64,000 bases of DNA from Sphingorhabdus profundilacus (lineage in GTDB: Bacteria > Pseudomonadota > Alphaproteobacteria > Sphingomonadales > Sphingomonadaceae). Of the stretch, positions 55,044 through 64,000 are shown piece by piece (position 1 is the stretch's first letter; each line of letters starts with the position of its first letter). The DNA lies in the NCBI RefSeq assembly GCF_009769755.1, contig NZ_SDWJ01000001.1, forward strand, positions 1,302,001 to 1,366,000. Reading direction: 5' to 3'. A program made the position numbers and the translations under genes. The notes under the pieces were generated by a model that made no database searches, was not told the origin of the DNA, and saw nothing but the letters and a program-made list of their open reading frames with translations.

Positions 55044-57926
55044 ATGGCCAAGTTCCAGTACAATTCTGCGCGCCAATTCGCGCACAGTGCAAGTCGCTTT
55101 GCCCTTGGCACCGCAATGGTCGCCGCGCTCATCTCACCCGCCGCCGCACAAGATGCGGCCCCGGCGGACGGCGACGAAGACGCGATTGTTGTTACGGGTT
55201 TTCGTGCCTCTATTGAAAATGCAATATCCGTAAAACGCGAATCCGACTTCATTGTCGATATCGTATCTTCCGATGATATTGCGGGTTTGCCTGACGTTTC
55301 CATCGCGGAATCTCTGGCGCGCCTGCCGGGCGTGTCTGCCCAGCGCACGGGCGGCCAAGCAAGCGCCATCAATATTCGCGGGCTTAGCCAGGATTTGGTT
55401 TCGGCAAGTTTGAATGGCCGCGAACAGGTGGCAACTTCGGGCAACCGGACGATTGAATTTGACCAATATCCATCGGAACTGATCAATCAGGCCGCCGTCT
55501 ACAAGTCGCCGCTTGCGCGCCATATTGAAGGTGGCATTGGCGGAAAAATCGATTTGCAGACTGTTCGTCCGTTGAGCAATAAAGAGAATTTCAAAGGTCA
55601 GGTAAACATCCGCGGTCTTTACAATGATCGCGCCAGCGAAAGCCCCGATGTCGGTTCGACCGGATATCGCGCATCAGGCTCGATTCAGTTGAAACTGGCG
55701 GATGATACAATCGGCTTCGCCCTTGGTTATGCCCGCCTGTTCCAGCCCAATGTTGCCACGCGCTTTGTTCAATTTGATTTTCCAACACCCGGCAATAACG
55801 GCTCTCCAACAAGAGATTTGGACGGAAATGGCAAGCCGGACGCATTCAACTTTGGATTCGAAGGGATCCAATTTGGCGGGCGTGAAACGCGCGATGCTGT
55901 GATTTCGGTTTTGCAATGGGAACCGTCGGACAGCGTCAGGTTGCTCGTTGACGGCTATTATTCGAGATTCAAATCTGATGTCGCCAGGCGCGGATTTCGC
56001 GTTGTATCGACCCAGAGCGGCGACAACCAAATTACCAATCCAGTCGTTATAAACGATGCCTTGGTTGGTGGTCGCTTCACCAACCAGATTGGCAGCAACG
56101 GATTTGGCTTTGGCTTAGGTACCGAACTGGTTAATCAGGACGAAAGTCGTCGCGACGAACTCTATACATTTGGCGGCAACCTCGCTTATGATTTTAGCGA
56201 CAACATAACGGCTTCGGTTGATGTATCTTATTCAAGCGGCACCAGCTTCTTTAACAATTCCGGTATAAACCTTAGGCCATATGTAACCGGTGTAGCACCC
56301 GTATCGGCGCAAAACCCGCTGGGTGTTGTTCGGGCTGATCAGGTGCCGGGCAATATCATTGTCGACTATCGCCTCAATGGTATAAACCTGCCGACAATAA
56401 ACTTCATTTCTACCAACTTTACGGACACCGATATCGCTGGTGGAAGTGCATTTTTGCTTGATGGCCAGTTCCTCGTTCCGCAGCGTGATGAAGATGAATT
56501 ATTTGCGGTGGCCGGTGACGTGAACATCGCAATGGATGACAATTTCTTCAAATCGATCGATTTTGGCTTCCGTTATGCCGACCGTAATGCCCAGCGCGTT
56601 GTAACCTCATTCAATACATTTGGTATTCTCGGCGGTCCATTGCAGGTTCCAGCGGACATTGTAAAAATCGGTGGATTTTCAGGTGGATTTGCCGGTGCTG
56701 GTTTACCCAATTTCGCGGTAGTGGACATCGACAAGGCGTTTAACCTCGCATTCGGCAATAATTTTGGTTCGCGCCAGCCGACCGATCAGATCGCTTTTGA
56801 TTTTACAATCGACCAAAGCTTTAGAATTAAAGAAGAAACCATAGCCGGATATGGTCAGGTCAATTTTGACTCAACGCTGGGCGGTCTTGGATTCCGGGGT
56901 AATTTTGGTCTTCGTGTAGTCAAGACCGATCAAAGCTCGACCGTTCTGTTCGCAGATCCTAATCTACAAGATAATCCAGCCACTCCGCCACCTGCCCGTG
57001 AAAACCGACGCTTGGTGACGCGTGGTGACAAGTTTACCGATTTCCTTCCGTCGGTGAACATGATCTTGGACCTGAGCGAAAGCGATCTTTTGCGCCTTAG
57101 CTATAGCCGCCAAATTTCACGCCCCCGCTTTTTTGAACTGCGTGGATCGATCAGCGTTAATACTGGTTCAGACGGCAATACAAGTGGTAGTGGCGGTAAC
57201 CCGTCGTTGCAGCCTTTCCGCGCCAATCAGTTTGACTTCAGCTATGAACATTATCTTGGACGCAGCGGAATTATCGCCATCGGTGCCTTTTATAAGGATT
57301 TACGTTCGTTCATCATCAACGACACGATCGCCCAGTTCAATTTCGTTGAAAATGGCGTAACTCCCCCGCCTATTCCGGGTACGAATATTCCGGGGAACGC
57401 CACGGGTAGCTTTGGCGCACCGATTAATGGCGATGGTGGTTATGTCTGGGGCATCGAGTTCCAGCTTTCGAAAACATTCACCGAACTCCCGGCTCCATTT
57501 GATGGATTGGGCGTCCAGTTGAACTATGCCTACAGCGAAAGTGACTTGAACTTCCCTAGCTCGACAAGCGGCGCCAACATCAATTTGCCATTGCCGGGTC
57601 TTTCACGTCACGTTTTCAATCCGGTCGTATTTTATGAAAAATCCGGCTTTGGTGCGCGTGTCAGCGCCCGTCATCGCTCAAGCTTCGTAAGCCCGCAAAT
57701 CGGCATCAGCGAATTGATCCTGACAAGCGCGCCTGAAACTGTGGTGGATGCCCAGCTATCCTATGAATTCCCAGTATCAAGCGCATTGGCTGGCCTGAAA
57801 TTGTTGGCGCAAGCCAACAACCTTACCGATGAACCAACGCGGACCTTCTTTGGACGGGAAGATCAAACAGGTACGCTGCAGAATTTTGGACGAACTTTCT
57901 TCCTCGGAGCAACATTCAACTTCTAA
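55044..57926 (+). CDS. TonB-dependent receptor, probably for maltodextrin
   Basis: Outer-membrane active transporter of 960 residues. The signal peptide ends near SPAAAQ. A TonB-box-like DAIVVTGFRAS is followed by the plug (SIAESLARLPGVSAQRTGGQASAINIRGLS, about 85-115) and a 22-strand barrel ending in FGRTFFLGATFNF with the terminal aromatic. AGGGGAG lies just before the ATG. Its size and motif set fit the large sugar receptors of sphingomonads and Caulobacter. Specificity is inferred from the downstream glucan hydrolases. Confidence 0.93.
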   Translation: MAKFQYNSARQFAHSASRFALGTAMVAALISPAAAQDAAPADGDEDAIVVTGFRASIENAISVKRESDFIVDIVSSDDIAGLPDVSIAESLARLPGVSAQRTGGQASAINIRGLSQDLVSASLNGREQVATSGNRTIEFDQYPSELINQAAVYKSPLARHIEGGIGGKIDLQTVRPLSNKENFKGQVNIRGLYNDRASESPDVGSTGYRASGSIQLKLADDTIGFALGYARLFQPNVATRFVQFDFPTPGNNGSPTRDLDGNGKPDAFNFGFEGIQFGGRETRDAVISVLQWEPSDSVRLLVDGYYSRFKSDVARRGFRVVSTQSGDNQITNPVVINDALVGGRFTNQIGSNGFGFGLGTELVNQDESRRDELYTFGGNLAYDFSDNITASVDVSYSSGTSFFNNSGINLRPYVTGVAPVSAQNPLGVVRADQVPGNIIVDYRLNGINLPTINFISTNFTDTDIAGGSAFLLDGQFLVPQRDEDELFAVAGDVNIAMDDNFFKSIDFGFRYADRNAQRVVTSFNTFGILGGPLQVPADIVKIGGFSGGFAGAGLPNFAVVDIDKAFNLAFGNNFGSRQPTDQIAFDFTIDQSFRIKEETIAGYGQVNFDSTLGGLGFRGNFGLRVVKTDQSSTVLFADPNLQDNPATPPPARENRRLVTRGDKFTDFLPSVNMILDLSESDLLRLSYSRQISRPRFFELRGSISVNTGSDGNTSGSGGNPSLQPFRANQFDFSYEHYLGRSGIIAIGAFYKDLRSFIINDTIAQFNFVENGVTPPPIPGTNIPGNATGSFGAPINGDGGYVWGIEFQLSKTFTELPAPFDGLGVQLNYAYSESDLNFPSSTSGANINLPLPGLSRHVFNPVVFYEKSGFGARVSARHRSSFVSPQIGISELILTSAPETVVDAQLSYEFPVSSALAGLKLLAQANNLTDEPTRTFFGREDQTGTLQNFGRTFFLGATFNF

Positions 57927-57946
57927 TGCATCGGAATTGAATGATA

Positions 57947-57992
57947 AAACGCCTGGCAATGAAGTTTCTCATTGTCGGGCGTTTGCTTTTTA
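57947..57992 (+). terminator. Hairpin after the TonB receptor
   Basis: An interrupted stem (AAAACGCC...CAATGA with TCATTG...GGGCGTTT) is followed by GCTTTTTAT. It probably lowers transcription between the receptor and the amylase gene, giving the receptor a higher level. Confidence 0.7.
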
Positions 57993-58044
57993 TCCCGACT
58001 TTGCTGGGAATGTAGTAAGTTGAATTGCTGAGTTGGAGGCCCCT

Positions 58045-59763
58045 ATGACACGCAAGATTGGTCGCTTGGATTCCCTTTTAAAGTTCACGTTGCTTGCAAC
58101 ATTCGCTACTACACCTATCCTAGCCCAAACCCTTCGCGACCGTTTACCCGAGGACGAGGTCATTTATTTCGTCCTTCCTGACCGCTTTGAAAATGGGGAC
58201 CGAACAAACGACAAGGGCGGGCTTTCCGGTGACAGGATGGTCACCGGTTTCGACCCGTCGCATAAGGGCTTTTATCATGGCGGGGATTTGGCGGGGCTGG
58301 TGCAGCGGCTGGACTATATCCAGGGCATGGGCGCCACCGCAATCTGGTTTGCGCCGATTTTCAGGAACAAGCCGGTGCAAGGCGGGCCGGGTGAGGAATC
58401 AGCGGGATATCATGGTTATTGGGTGACGGATTTCACATCTGTTGACCCACATTTCGGCAGCGATGCGGAATTCAAGGCCTTTGTGGACGCCGCCCATGCA
58501 CGCGGGATGAAGGTCTATATGGACATCATCACCAACCATAGCGCCGACGTCATCCAATATGCCGAATGCCCGAATAGCGCATGTAGTTATCGCAGCCGGG
58601 CCGATTATCCCGACAAAGCCTATACCCCCATCGTCCCCAAGGGTGAGGAAAAGGTCAAGGTGCCTGCGTGGATGAACGATGTTCAATATTACCACAATCG
58701 GGGCAACACGACATTTCGGGGTGAAAATTCCATCATGGGCGATTTTGTCGGCCTGGATGACTTTGCCACTGAAAACCCGCGCGTTGTCGAAGGCTTTATC
58801 GATGTCTACAAAGGCTGGATCGACCGGTTCGGCATTGACGGCTATCGCATCGACACGGCGCGCCATGTGAACCCGGAATTCTGGGCAGTCTTTGCCCCGG
58901 CCATCATGGCCCATGCAAAAAGCCGCGGGATTCCCAATTTCCACATCTTTGGCGAAGTCGCATCGGACGGCATCGATGTGCAAGCGCAGGCCTTGCATAC
59001 GCGGGTTGCCAAATTGCCAACCGTGCTCGACTTCGTCTTTCGCCGTGCGGCTATTGAAACAGTTACCGGCCGCGCCGGAACCGATTTGCTGGCAACGCTG
59101 TTTGAAGGCGACGACCTGTATGAAGGCGGAAAGCAGACCGCCAAACAATTGCCCTCCTTCCTGGGCAACCATGACTTCGGGCGCTTTGCCCGCGAAATGC
59201 GTGTTGCACATCCCGAAGCCGACGATGCCGAGATATTGCAGCGCGTCTTGCTGGGGCATGCCATGATGATGACATTACGCGGCGTTCCCACCATATATTC
59301 GGGCGACGAACAGGGCTTTGCCGGTGACGGAAACGATCAGGATGCGCGCGAAGATATGTTTCCCTCCAAGGTCGCTGTATATAACGACAATGATCTGGTC
59401 GGAACGGACGCAACCACGGCGGACAGCAATTTCGATACGCGCCATCCGATTTACACCGCAATTGCCGATCTTGCAAAATTGCGCCACGAACAGGTGGCAT
59501 TGCGTCGGGGTGACCAGATTGTCCGTAACTATAGCGAAAAACCGGGCCTCTTTGCCGCGTCACGGATCGACCCTGCGTCGGGCGAACATGTCCTGATCGC
59601 GTTCAACACGTCAAAAGAGGCATTGAATGCAAATGTTGAGGTTGAAAAATCGGTCAAAAAATTGGAAGTGTTGCGCGGAAACTGTCCCAGCGCCCCGCGC
59701 TTGGCAGGATCGGTTGCCGTTTCGCTTCCCGCATTCGGATATATGGTGTGCAAGGTAAAATGA
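58045..59763 (+). CDS. Exported GH13 alpha-amylase family enzyme
   Basis: Retaining alpha-glucan hydrolase of 572 residues. A signal peptide (LLKFTLLATFATTPILAQ) points to the periplasm or outside. The four GH13 regions are DIITNHSAD (about 160), GYRIDTARH with nucleophile D270, IFGEVAS with acid/base E304, and LGNHDFGR with D377. The ATG at 58045 has GGAGG 5 bases upstream; the frame opens four codons earlier at a TTG. It may be a cyclomaltodextrinase-like or maltogenic amylase. The stop overlaps the next gene by 4 bases. Confidence 0.92.
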   Translation: MTRKIGRLDSLLKFTLLATFATTPILAQTLRDRLPEDEVIYFVLPDRFENGDRTNDKGGLSGDRMVTGFDPSHKGFYHGGDLAGLVQRLDYIQGMGATAIWFAPIFRNKPVQGGPGEESAGYHGYWVTDFTSVDPHFGSDAEFKAFVDAAHARGMKVYMDIITNHSADVIQYAECPNSACSYRSRADYPDKAYTPIVPKGEEKVKVPAWMNDVQYYHNRGNTTFRGENSIMGDFVGLDDFATENPRVVEGFIDVYKGWIDRFGIDGYRIDTARHVNPEFWAVFAPAIMAHAKSRGIPNFHIFGEVASDGIDVQAQALHTRVAKLPTVLDFVFRRAAIETVTGRAGTDLLATLFEGDDLYEGGKQTAKQLPSFLGNHDFGRFAREMRVAHPEADDAEILQRVLLGHAMMMTLRGVPTIYSGDEQGFAGDGNDQDAREDMFPSKVAVYNDNDLVGTDATTADSNFDTRHPIYTAIADLAKLRHEQVALRRGDQIVRNYSEKPGLFAASRIDPASGEHVLIAFNTSKEALNANVEVEKSVKKLEVLRGNCPSAPRLAGSVAVSLPAFGYMVCKVK

Positions 59764-61385
59764 GCAAACCCCTTCCATCCTCCGCTGTGCAAGGCGAACG
59801 CGCTTGGTGGCGCGGAGCGGTCATCTATCAGGTCTATCCCCGCAGTTTTGCCGACTCCAACGGCGATGGCATTGGCGATTTGCAGGGGATAACCGCCAAG
59901 CTGGATTATATCGCATCGCTTAACGTCGATGCCGTCTGGTTGTCGCCATTTTTCACATCGCCGATGAAAGATTTCGGATATGATGTGGCCGATTATTGCG
60001 GCGTCGATTCCCTATTCGGAAGCCTTGCCGATTTCGATGCTTTGGTCGCAAGAGCCCATGATCTGGGCCTAAAAATCCTGATTGATCAGGTCTATTCGCA
60101 TACGTCTGATCTGCATGGTTGGTTTGCCGAAAGCCGGTCGAGCAGGGATAATGGCAAGGCCGACTGGTATGTCTGGGCCGATGCAAAGATCGACGGCTCG
60201 CCGCCCAACAATTGGCAGTCGGTATTTGGCGGTCCGGCATGGACCTGGGACGCGCGGCGCGGTCAATATTATATGCACAATTTCCTCAGCAGCCAGCCGC
60301 AAATGAATGTGCACAATCCCGACGTGCAAGAGGCATTGCTGGCTGTGGCCAAATTCTGGATGGATCGCGGCGTCGATGGCTTTCGCGTCGACGCCATCAA
60401 TTTTGCGATGCACGATCCGGAATTGAAGGATAATCCCCCTGCCCCTGCGGATAATGGGGTCAGGACGCGGCCTTTTGACTTCCAGTTAAAAATCAACAAT
60501 CAATCGCACCCCGATATTCCTGGCTTCATCGGCCGTATCCGGTCGCTTCTGGACCAATATCCTGACCGGTTTACCGTTGCGGAGGTCGGCGGACCCGATC
60601 CTGACGGGGAAATGAAAGCCTTCACCGCCGGTGAAAAGCATTTCAACAGCGCCTATGGCTTCAACTTTCTCTATGCCGAAAAACTGACCCCGGCACTGGT
60701 GCGCGAAGCGTTGGAGGCGTGGCCGGATGAGGATGGTATCGGCTGGCCAAGCTGGGCCTTTTCCAACCATGACGCCCCGCGCTGGATAAGCCGTTGGGCA
60801 CCAGCCCATGCCCAGAAACCATATGCGGCGATGGTCATGATGCTATTTGTGTCGCTGCGCGGCAATGTCATACTCTGGCAAGGTGAGGAACTGGGCCTTA
60901 CCCAGGTCGACATTCCCTTTGAAAAGCTTCAGGACCCAGAAGCCATAGCCAATTGGCCCCTTACCCTCAGCCGCGACGGCACGCGTACCCCGATGCCCTG
61001 GGTTGCCAATGCGCCGCAATGCGGTTTTAGCAGCGTCGAACCCTGGCTGCCCTTTGGGGCCGACCACAAATTGCTGGCGGTCAACCTTGCGGAGTCTGAC
61101 CCCCATTCGATGCTAAATTTAACCCGTGACCTTATCGCATTTCGCAACGACAATGACGCGATGCGAAGCGGAAACCTTCGGATAATCCAGGCGCAGTCAA
61201 ATCTTCTGGTATTTGAACGGGAACATGACGGTCAGCACCTCATATGCGCTTTCAATATGGGAGAAGATGCAATTGACTGGCAACCGGCACAACCCGACCG
61301 GTGGCGCATGGTAAAATCGGTCAATGGGGCCCAAGCCGGATCTTTGCGGGCATATGGCGCTTATATCTTGGAAAAAATTGCATAA
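59760..61385 (+). CDS. GH13 alpha-glucosidase
   Basis: 541 residues, no signal peptide, so probably cytoplasmic. RGAVIYQVYPRSFADSNGDGIGDLQGI is the classic oligo-1,6-glucosidase/alpha-glucosidase opening. The nucleophile is D211 in GFRVDAINF, the acid/base is E275 in TVAEVGG, and D338 is in FSNHDAPR. The QVYSHTSD and RTPMPW motifs support an exo-acting alpha-glucosidase. The start overlaps the amylase stop (ATGA). It would split small maltodextrins brought in by the MFS carrier. Confidence 0.93.
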   Translation: MSKPLPSSAVQGERAWWRGAVIYQVYPRSFADSNGDGIGDLQGITAKLDYIASLNVDAVWLSPFFTSPMKDFGYDVADYCGVDSLFGSLADFDALVARAHDLGLKILIDQVYSHTSDLHGWFAESRSSRDNGKADWYVWADAKIDGSPPNNWQSVFGGPAWTWDARRGQYYMHNFLSSQPQMNVHNPDVQEALLAVAKFWMDRGVDGFRVDAINFAMHDPELKDNPPAPADNGVRTRPFDFQLKINNQSHPDIPGFIGRIRSLLDQYPDRFTVAEVGGPDPDGEMKAFTAGEKHFNSAYGFNFLYAEKLTPALVREALEAWPDEDGIGWPSWAFSNHDAPRWISRWAPAHAQKPYAAMVMMLFVSLRGNVILWQGEELGLTQVDIPFEKLQDPEAIANWPLTLSRDGTRTPMPWVANAPQCGFSSVEPWLPFGADHKLLAVNLAESDPHSMLNLTRDLIAFRNDNDAMRSGNLRIIQAQSNLLVFEREHDGQHLICAFNMGEDAIDWQPAQPDRWRMVKSVNGAQAGSLRAYGAYILEKIA

Positions 61386-61407
61386 TCGCCAGAGCGGGAG
61401 TCGCAGC

Positions 61408-63468
61408 ATGGGTAGGAATGAAGTACAACAGGCAATTGTCAGAAGCATGGTCACTATGGGCGCAGCTTTGCTTGCTGCGACATCGGCGCTGGCGCAAAAT
61501 AGCGCGACCGCAACTTCCCCTGATGGCGACGTGCAGGTCAGCGTGTCGATCGACGGCGACGGCCGTGCCGCTTATGCTGTAAACCGCAAGGGCAAGGCAA
61601 TTCTCGCGCCATCCAAGCTTGGGTTTTTGCTAACCGATGCGGTCAAAATTGACCGCCGCCTGTCCATCACCGGACAGGAAACTCGCGATTTCGACGAAAA
61701 CTGGACACAGCCGTGGGGCGAATGGAAGACGATCCGCAACCGCTATCGTGAACTGAAAGTCCATTTCAAGGAAACGACCGCCCTCGCCCGCGTGTTCAGC
61801 GTGACGTTCCGCCTTTACGACGATGGCGTCGGCTTCCGCTATGAATTTCCGGAACAGCCCAATCTTGCCCATGCCAATATCGCTGACGAGTTGACCGAAT
61901 TTGCCTTTGCCAGTGACGGCATAGCGTGGTGGAAACCTGCGTTTCTCTGGAATCGCGAGGAGTATTTGTACAACAAGACTCCGCTGTCAGCGGTCAGCAA
62001 CGCCGACACCCCCATCACGATCAAATTGGCAGACGGCACCCATGTTGCCTTGCACGAAGCGGCGCTGGTCGACTATTCGGGCATGGCGGTTTCCAGAACC
62101 GAAGGCACAACCTTGCGTGCCGCCCTTCATCCGGGTGCCGGCGAACCCAAAGTCCAGAAAAAGGGCGCTTGGACAACGCCGTGGCGCAGCCTTATCATCG
62201 CCGATGATGCCGCGGGCGTGTACCACAGCCATTTGATGCTCAACCTGAATGAACCCAATAAGCTGGGCGATGTCAGCTGGATCAAGCCGGGGAAATTTGC
62301 CGGTGTCTGGTGGAACATGATCAAGGGGGAATGGAGCTGGGCGCGCGGCCCCAAGCATGGCGCCACCAATGAAAATGTGAAACGCTACATCGATTTCGCT
62401 AGTGCCAACAAGATCCCCCATTTGCTGGTCGAAGGCTGGAATATAGGCTGGGATGGCGACTGGTTTGGCAATGGCTATGATATGGACTTTGCCAAGCCAA
62501 CCGAAGATTTCGACGTCGATATGCTGGTCGCTTATGGCAAGAAAAAGGGTGTGCGCCTGATTGGGCATCATGAAACCGGCGGCGCGGCAACCCATTATGA
62601 AAAGCAGTTCGACACCGCATTCAAATTCGCCGCCGATCATGACTATATGGTCGTTAAAACCGGCTATGTCACCGATGCGGGCCAGATGGAACGTGAAGAC
62701 GCCGACGGCAAAAAATATCGCGAATGGCATCAGGGGCAATGGATGGTCAACCATCAGCTTCGCGTGGTGGAAACCGCCGCCAGATATAAAATCGGGATCG
62801 ATAGCCATGAACCGGTCAAAGGCACCGGTTTGCACCGTACCTATCCCAATTGGGTTGCACGTGAAGGTATGCGGGGCATGGAATATAATGCCTGGCCGGG
62901 CAAAAACCCACCCGAACATGAGGCCAATGTGGTGTTCACCCGCATGCTGGAAGGACCCATGGATTTCACCCCCGGAATCCTGAGCCTAAAGGGCAGCGAC
63001 GATAGCGATTTGCTCTCGACCATCGCAAAGCAACTCGCGCTTTATGTCGTCATCTATTCGCCGGTTCAGATGGTTGCAGACACGCCTGAAAATTATGCCA
63101 AATATCCCGGGCCGTTGAAGTTCATCCGCGATGTCCCCACCGATTGGCAGGAAACGCGCGTTCTGAATGCGGAAATCGGCGATTTTGTGACCATCGCCCG
63201 CAAGGAACGCGGCGGTGAAAACTGGTATATTGGCGCGGTCGGCGATGAAGAAGCGCGCACCCTGTCGTTCAAACTGGACTTTCTGAACCCCGGCACATCT
63301 TATGTTGCGGAAATTTACCGGGATGGGGATGAAGCGGATTATCGCACGGAAAAACGTCATTCGATTGTCATTGAAAGCAAGACGCTCCGCAATACAGACA
63401 GCCTGACATTGCAAGTCGCCCCCGGCGGCGGCTTTGCCATCCGGTTGGTACCTGCCAAGGGCAAATGA
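61408..63468 (+). CDS. Exported GH97 alpha-glucosidase (SusB-like)
   Basis: 686 residues. The signal peptide ends near SALAQ. The GH97 N-terminal beta-sandwich (about 30-280) is followed by the TIM barrel, with LVEGWNIGWDGDWFGNG, LIGHHETGGA, GIDSHEPVKGTGLHRTYPNWVAREGMRGMEYNAW, and a C-terminal sandwich. Glutamates in HHETGG, SHEPVKG and RGMEYN resemble those of inverting SusB, which suggests alpha-glucosidase rather than galactosidase. GGGAG lies 7 bases before the ATG; earlier in-frame ATGs lie inside the upstream gene. It overlaps the esterase by 4 bases. Confidence 0.92.
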   Translation: MGRNEVQQAIVRSMVTMGAALLAATSALAQNSATATSPDGDVQVSVSIDGDGRAAYAVNRKGKAILAPSKLGFLLTDAVKIDRRLSITGQETRDFDENWTQPWGEWKTIRNRYRELKVHFKETTALARVFSVTFRLYDDGVGFRYEFPEQPNLAHANIADELTEFAFASDGIAWWKPAFLWNREEYLYNKTPLSAVSNADTPITIKLADGTHVALHEAALVDYSGMAVSRTEGTTLRAALHPGAGEPKVQKKGAWTTPWRSLIIADDAAGVYHSHLMLNLNEPNKLGDVSWIKPGKFAGVWWNMIKGEWSWARGPKHGATNENVKRYIDFASANKIPHLLVEGWNIGWDGDWFGNGYDMDFAKPTEDFDVDMLVAYGKKKGVRLIGHHETGGAATHYEKQFDTAFKFAADHDYMVVKTGYVTDAGQMEREDADGKKYREWHQGQWMVNHQLRVVETAARYKIGIDSHEPVKGTGLHRTYPNWVAREGMRGMEYNAWPGKNPPEHEANVVFTRMLEGPMDFTPGILSLKGSDDSDLLSTIAKQLALYVVIYSPVQMVADTPENYAKYPGPLKFIRDVPTDWQETRVLNAEIGDFVTIARKERGGENWYIGAVGDEEARTLSFKLDFLNPGTSYVAEIYRDGDEADYRTEKRHSIVIESKTLRNTDSLTLQVAPGGGFAIRLVPAKGK

Positions 63469-64000
63469 TTAACCGGCGCAACATGATCGCGATGGGCGGC
63501 GCAGCGGCTTTGTTCGGGGCGTTACCGCAAATTGCCGCCGCACAGGATATGGGCCGTTTTGTCGACTTGGGATTTATCGCATCTGATGCAATTGTCCCTG
63601 CCGGGGTGGTGGTCTGGCTTCCCCCAGGATATGATCATTCCGGGCAACGCTATGGCGTCGTCTATATGCATGATGGCCAAAATCTATTCGATCCGAAAAG
63701 ATCCAATTTCAATAAGGTCTGGGCCGCCGACAAATCTGCATTGCGCTTGATCGCCGCAAAAAAGACCCAGCCATTCATCATTGTCGGAATCGATCAACCC
63801 GGCACCGACCGGTACCGCCAATATTTTCCTAAGCCGATGATGAACCTCGTGTCCCCGGGGGTAAAACAAAAAATTGAAGAGCAAAGCGGCGGTAAAGCAA
63901 TAACAGCGGACGCATATCTGAAATTCATCGTCACACAGTTAAAGCCCCGCATCGATCGGGAATTTCGCACCAAAGCGGATCGCCGGCATACCACTATTGC
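63465..64000 (+). CDS. Esterase D-like alpha/beta hydrolase (cut by window edge)
   Basis: The first about 178 residues are visible. An export signal with paired arginines (MINRRNMIAMGGAAALFGALPQIAAAQ) may be Tat- or Sec-dependent. The mature part has VVVWLPPGYDHSGQRYGVVYMHDGQNLFDP and FIIVGIDQPGTDRYRQYFP, the N-terminal half of the putative-esterase fold. The catalytic serine lies beyond the edge. The start overlaps the GH97 stop. It could remove acyl groups from oligosaccharides, but that is a guess from position. Confidence 0.85.
   Translation, partial: MINRRNMIAMGGAAALFGALPQIAAAQDMGRFVDLGFIASDAIVPAGVVVWLPPGYDHSGQRYGVVYMHDGQNLFDPKRSNFNKVWAADKSALRLIAAKKTQPFIIVGIDQPGTDRYRQYFPKPMMNLVSPGVKQKIEEQSGGKAITADAYLKFIVTQLKPRIDREFRTKADRRHTTI

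Overview
The window is a stretch of ordinary, gene-dense chromosome from an alphaproteobacterium, most likely a sphingomonad (Sphingopyxis or Sphingorhabdus-like). The supporting evidence is a split, circularly permuted tmRNA gene with the tag ANDNEALALAA, a recA controlled by GAAC-N7-GAAC SOS boxes, the CckA histidine kinase, an I78-type small lipoprotein, an HdaA-like protein, and many copies of an intergenic palindromic repeat (core CCCTGAACTTGTTTCAGGG) that is common in sphingomonads. No rRNA, CRISPR array, prophage or complete insertion sequence was seen.

Layout. 1-10.6 kb (minus strand): dapA, smpB and a DUF2062 protein overlap. They are followed by an M13 peptidase coupled to cckA, then recA with two SOS boxes, a glutathione transferase, and alaS, which runs off the left edge. 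10.7-13.2 kb (plus): lytic transglycosylase and GreB. 13.8-25.2 kb: housekeeping genes on both strands (PPK2, aspS, rnd, an I78 lipoprotein, hdaA-like, purM, a purN fusion, ndk, holC, pepA), separated by repeat-filled gaps. 25.4-30.9 kb (plus): lptD-surA-pdxA-rsmA, the same order as in enterobacteria. 30.9-31.9 kb: a gene-free array of repeats. 31.9-35.4 kb: an M20 peptidase with astA and astB (arginine succinyltransferase pathway). 35.7-36.1 kb: permuted tmRNA on the minus strand. 36.4-38.9 kb (minus): two adjacent cysteine desulfurases and a 2Fe-2S ferredoxin, all overlapping. 39-43.6 kb (plus): an alpha/beta hydrolase, rpiB-glyA, a 263-bp inverted-repeat element, a zinc-ribbon membrane protein, nrdR and a TrmJ-like methyltransferase. 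43.6-50.6 kb: chorismate mutase, rpsD, an M28 peptidase, aguA...aguB (agmatine to putrescine), folK with an apparent CTG start, and tRNA-Lys.

52.1-64 kb is the one clearly catabolic locus, for alpha-glucans such as maltodextrin. A sugar MFS transporter and a LacI-family regulator lie on the minus strand. Divergently on the plus strand are a TonB-dependent receptor, a secreted GH13 amylase, a cytoplasmic-looking GH13 alpha-glucosidase, a secreted GH97 glucosidase and an esterase cut by the right edge. The four enzyme genes overlap by 4 bases each. The receptor would take oligosaccharides across the outer membrane, the exported enzymes would cut them, the MFS protein would bring small sugars inside, and the LacI protein would control the set. 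A shared ATACGTAT palindrome in front of the transporter and the receptor is a candidate operator.

I did not find an obviously new multi-gene defence or mobile system. The observations most worth following are the CTG start of folK, the TA-flanked inverted-repeat element between glyA and nrdR, the PurN-YjbR fusion, the composite repeat array at 31 kb, the double SOS box, and the interleaved agu and ast gene sets.
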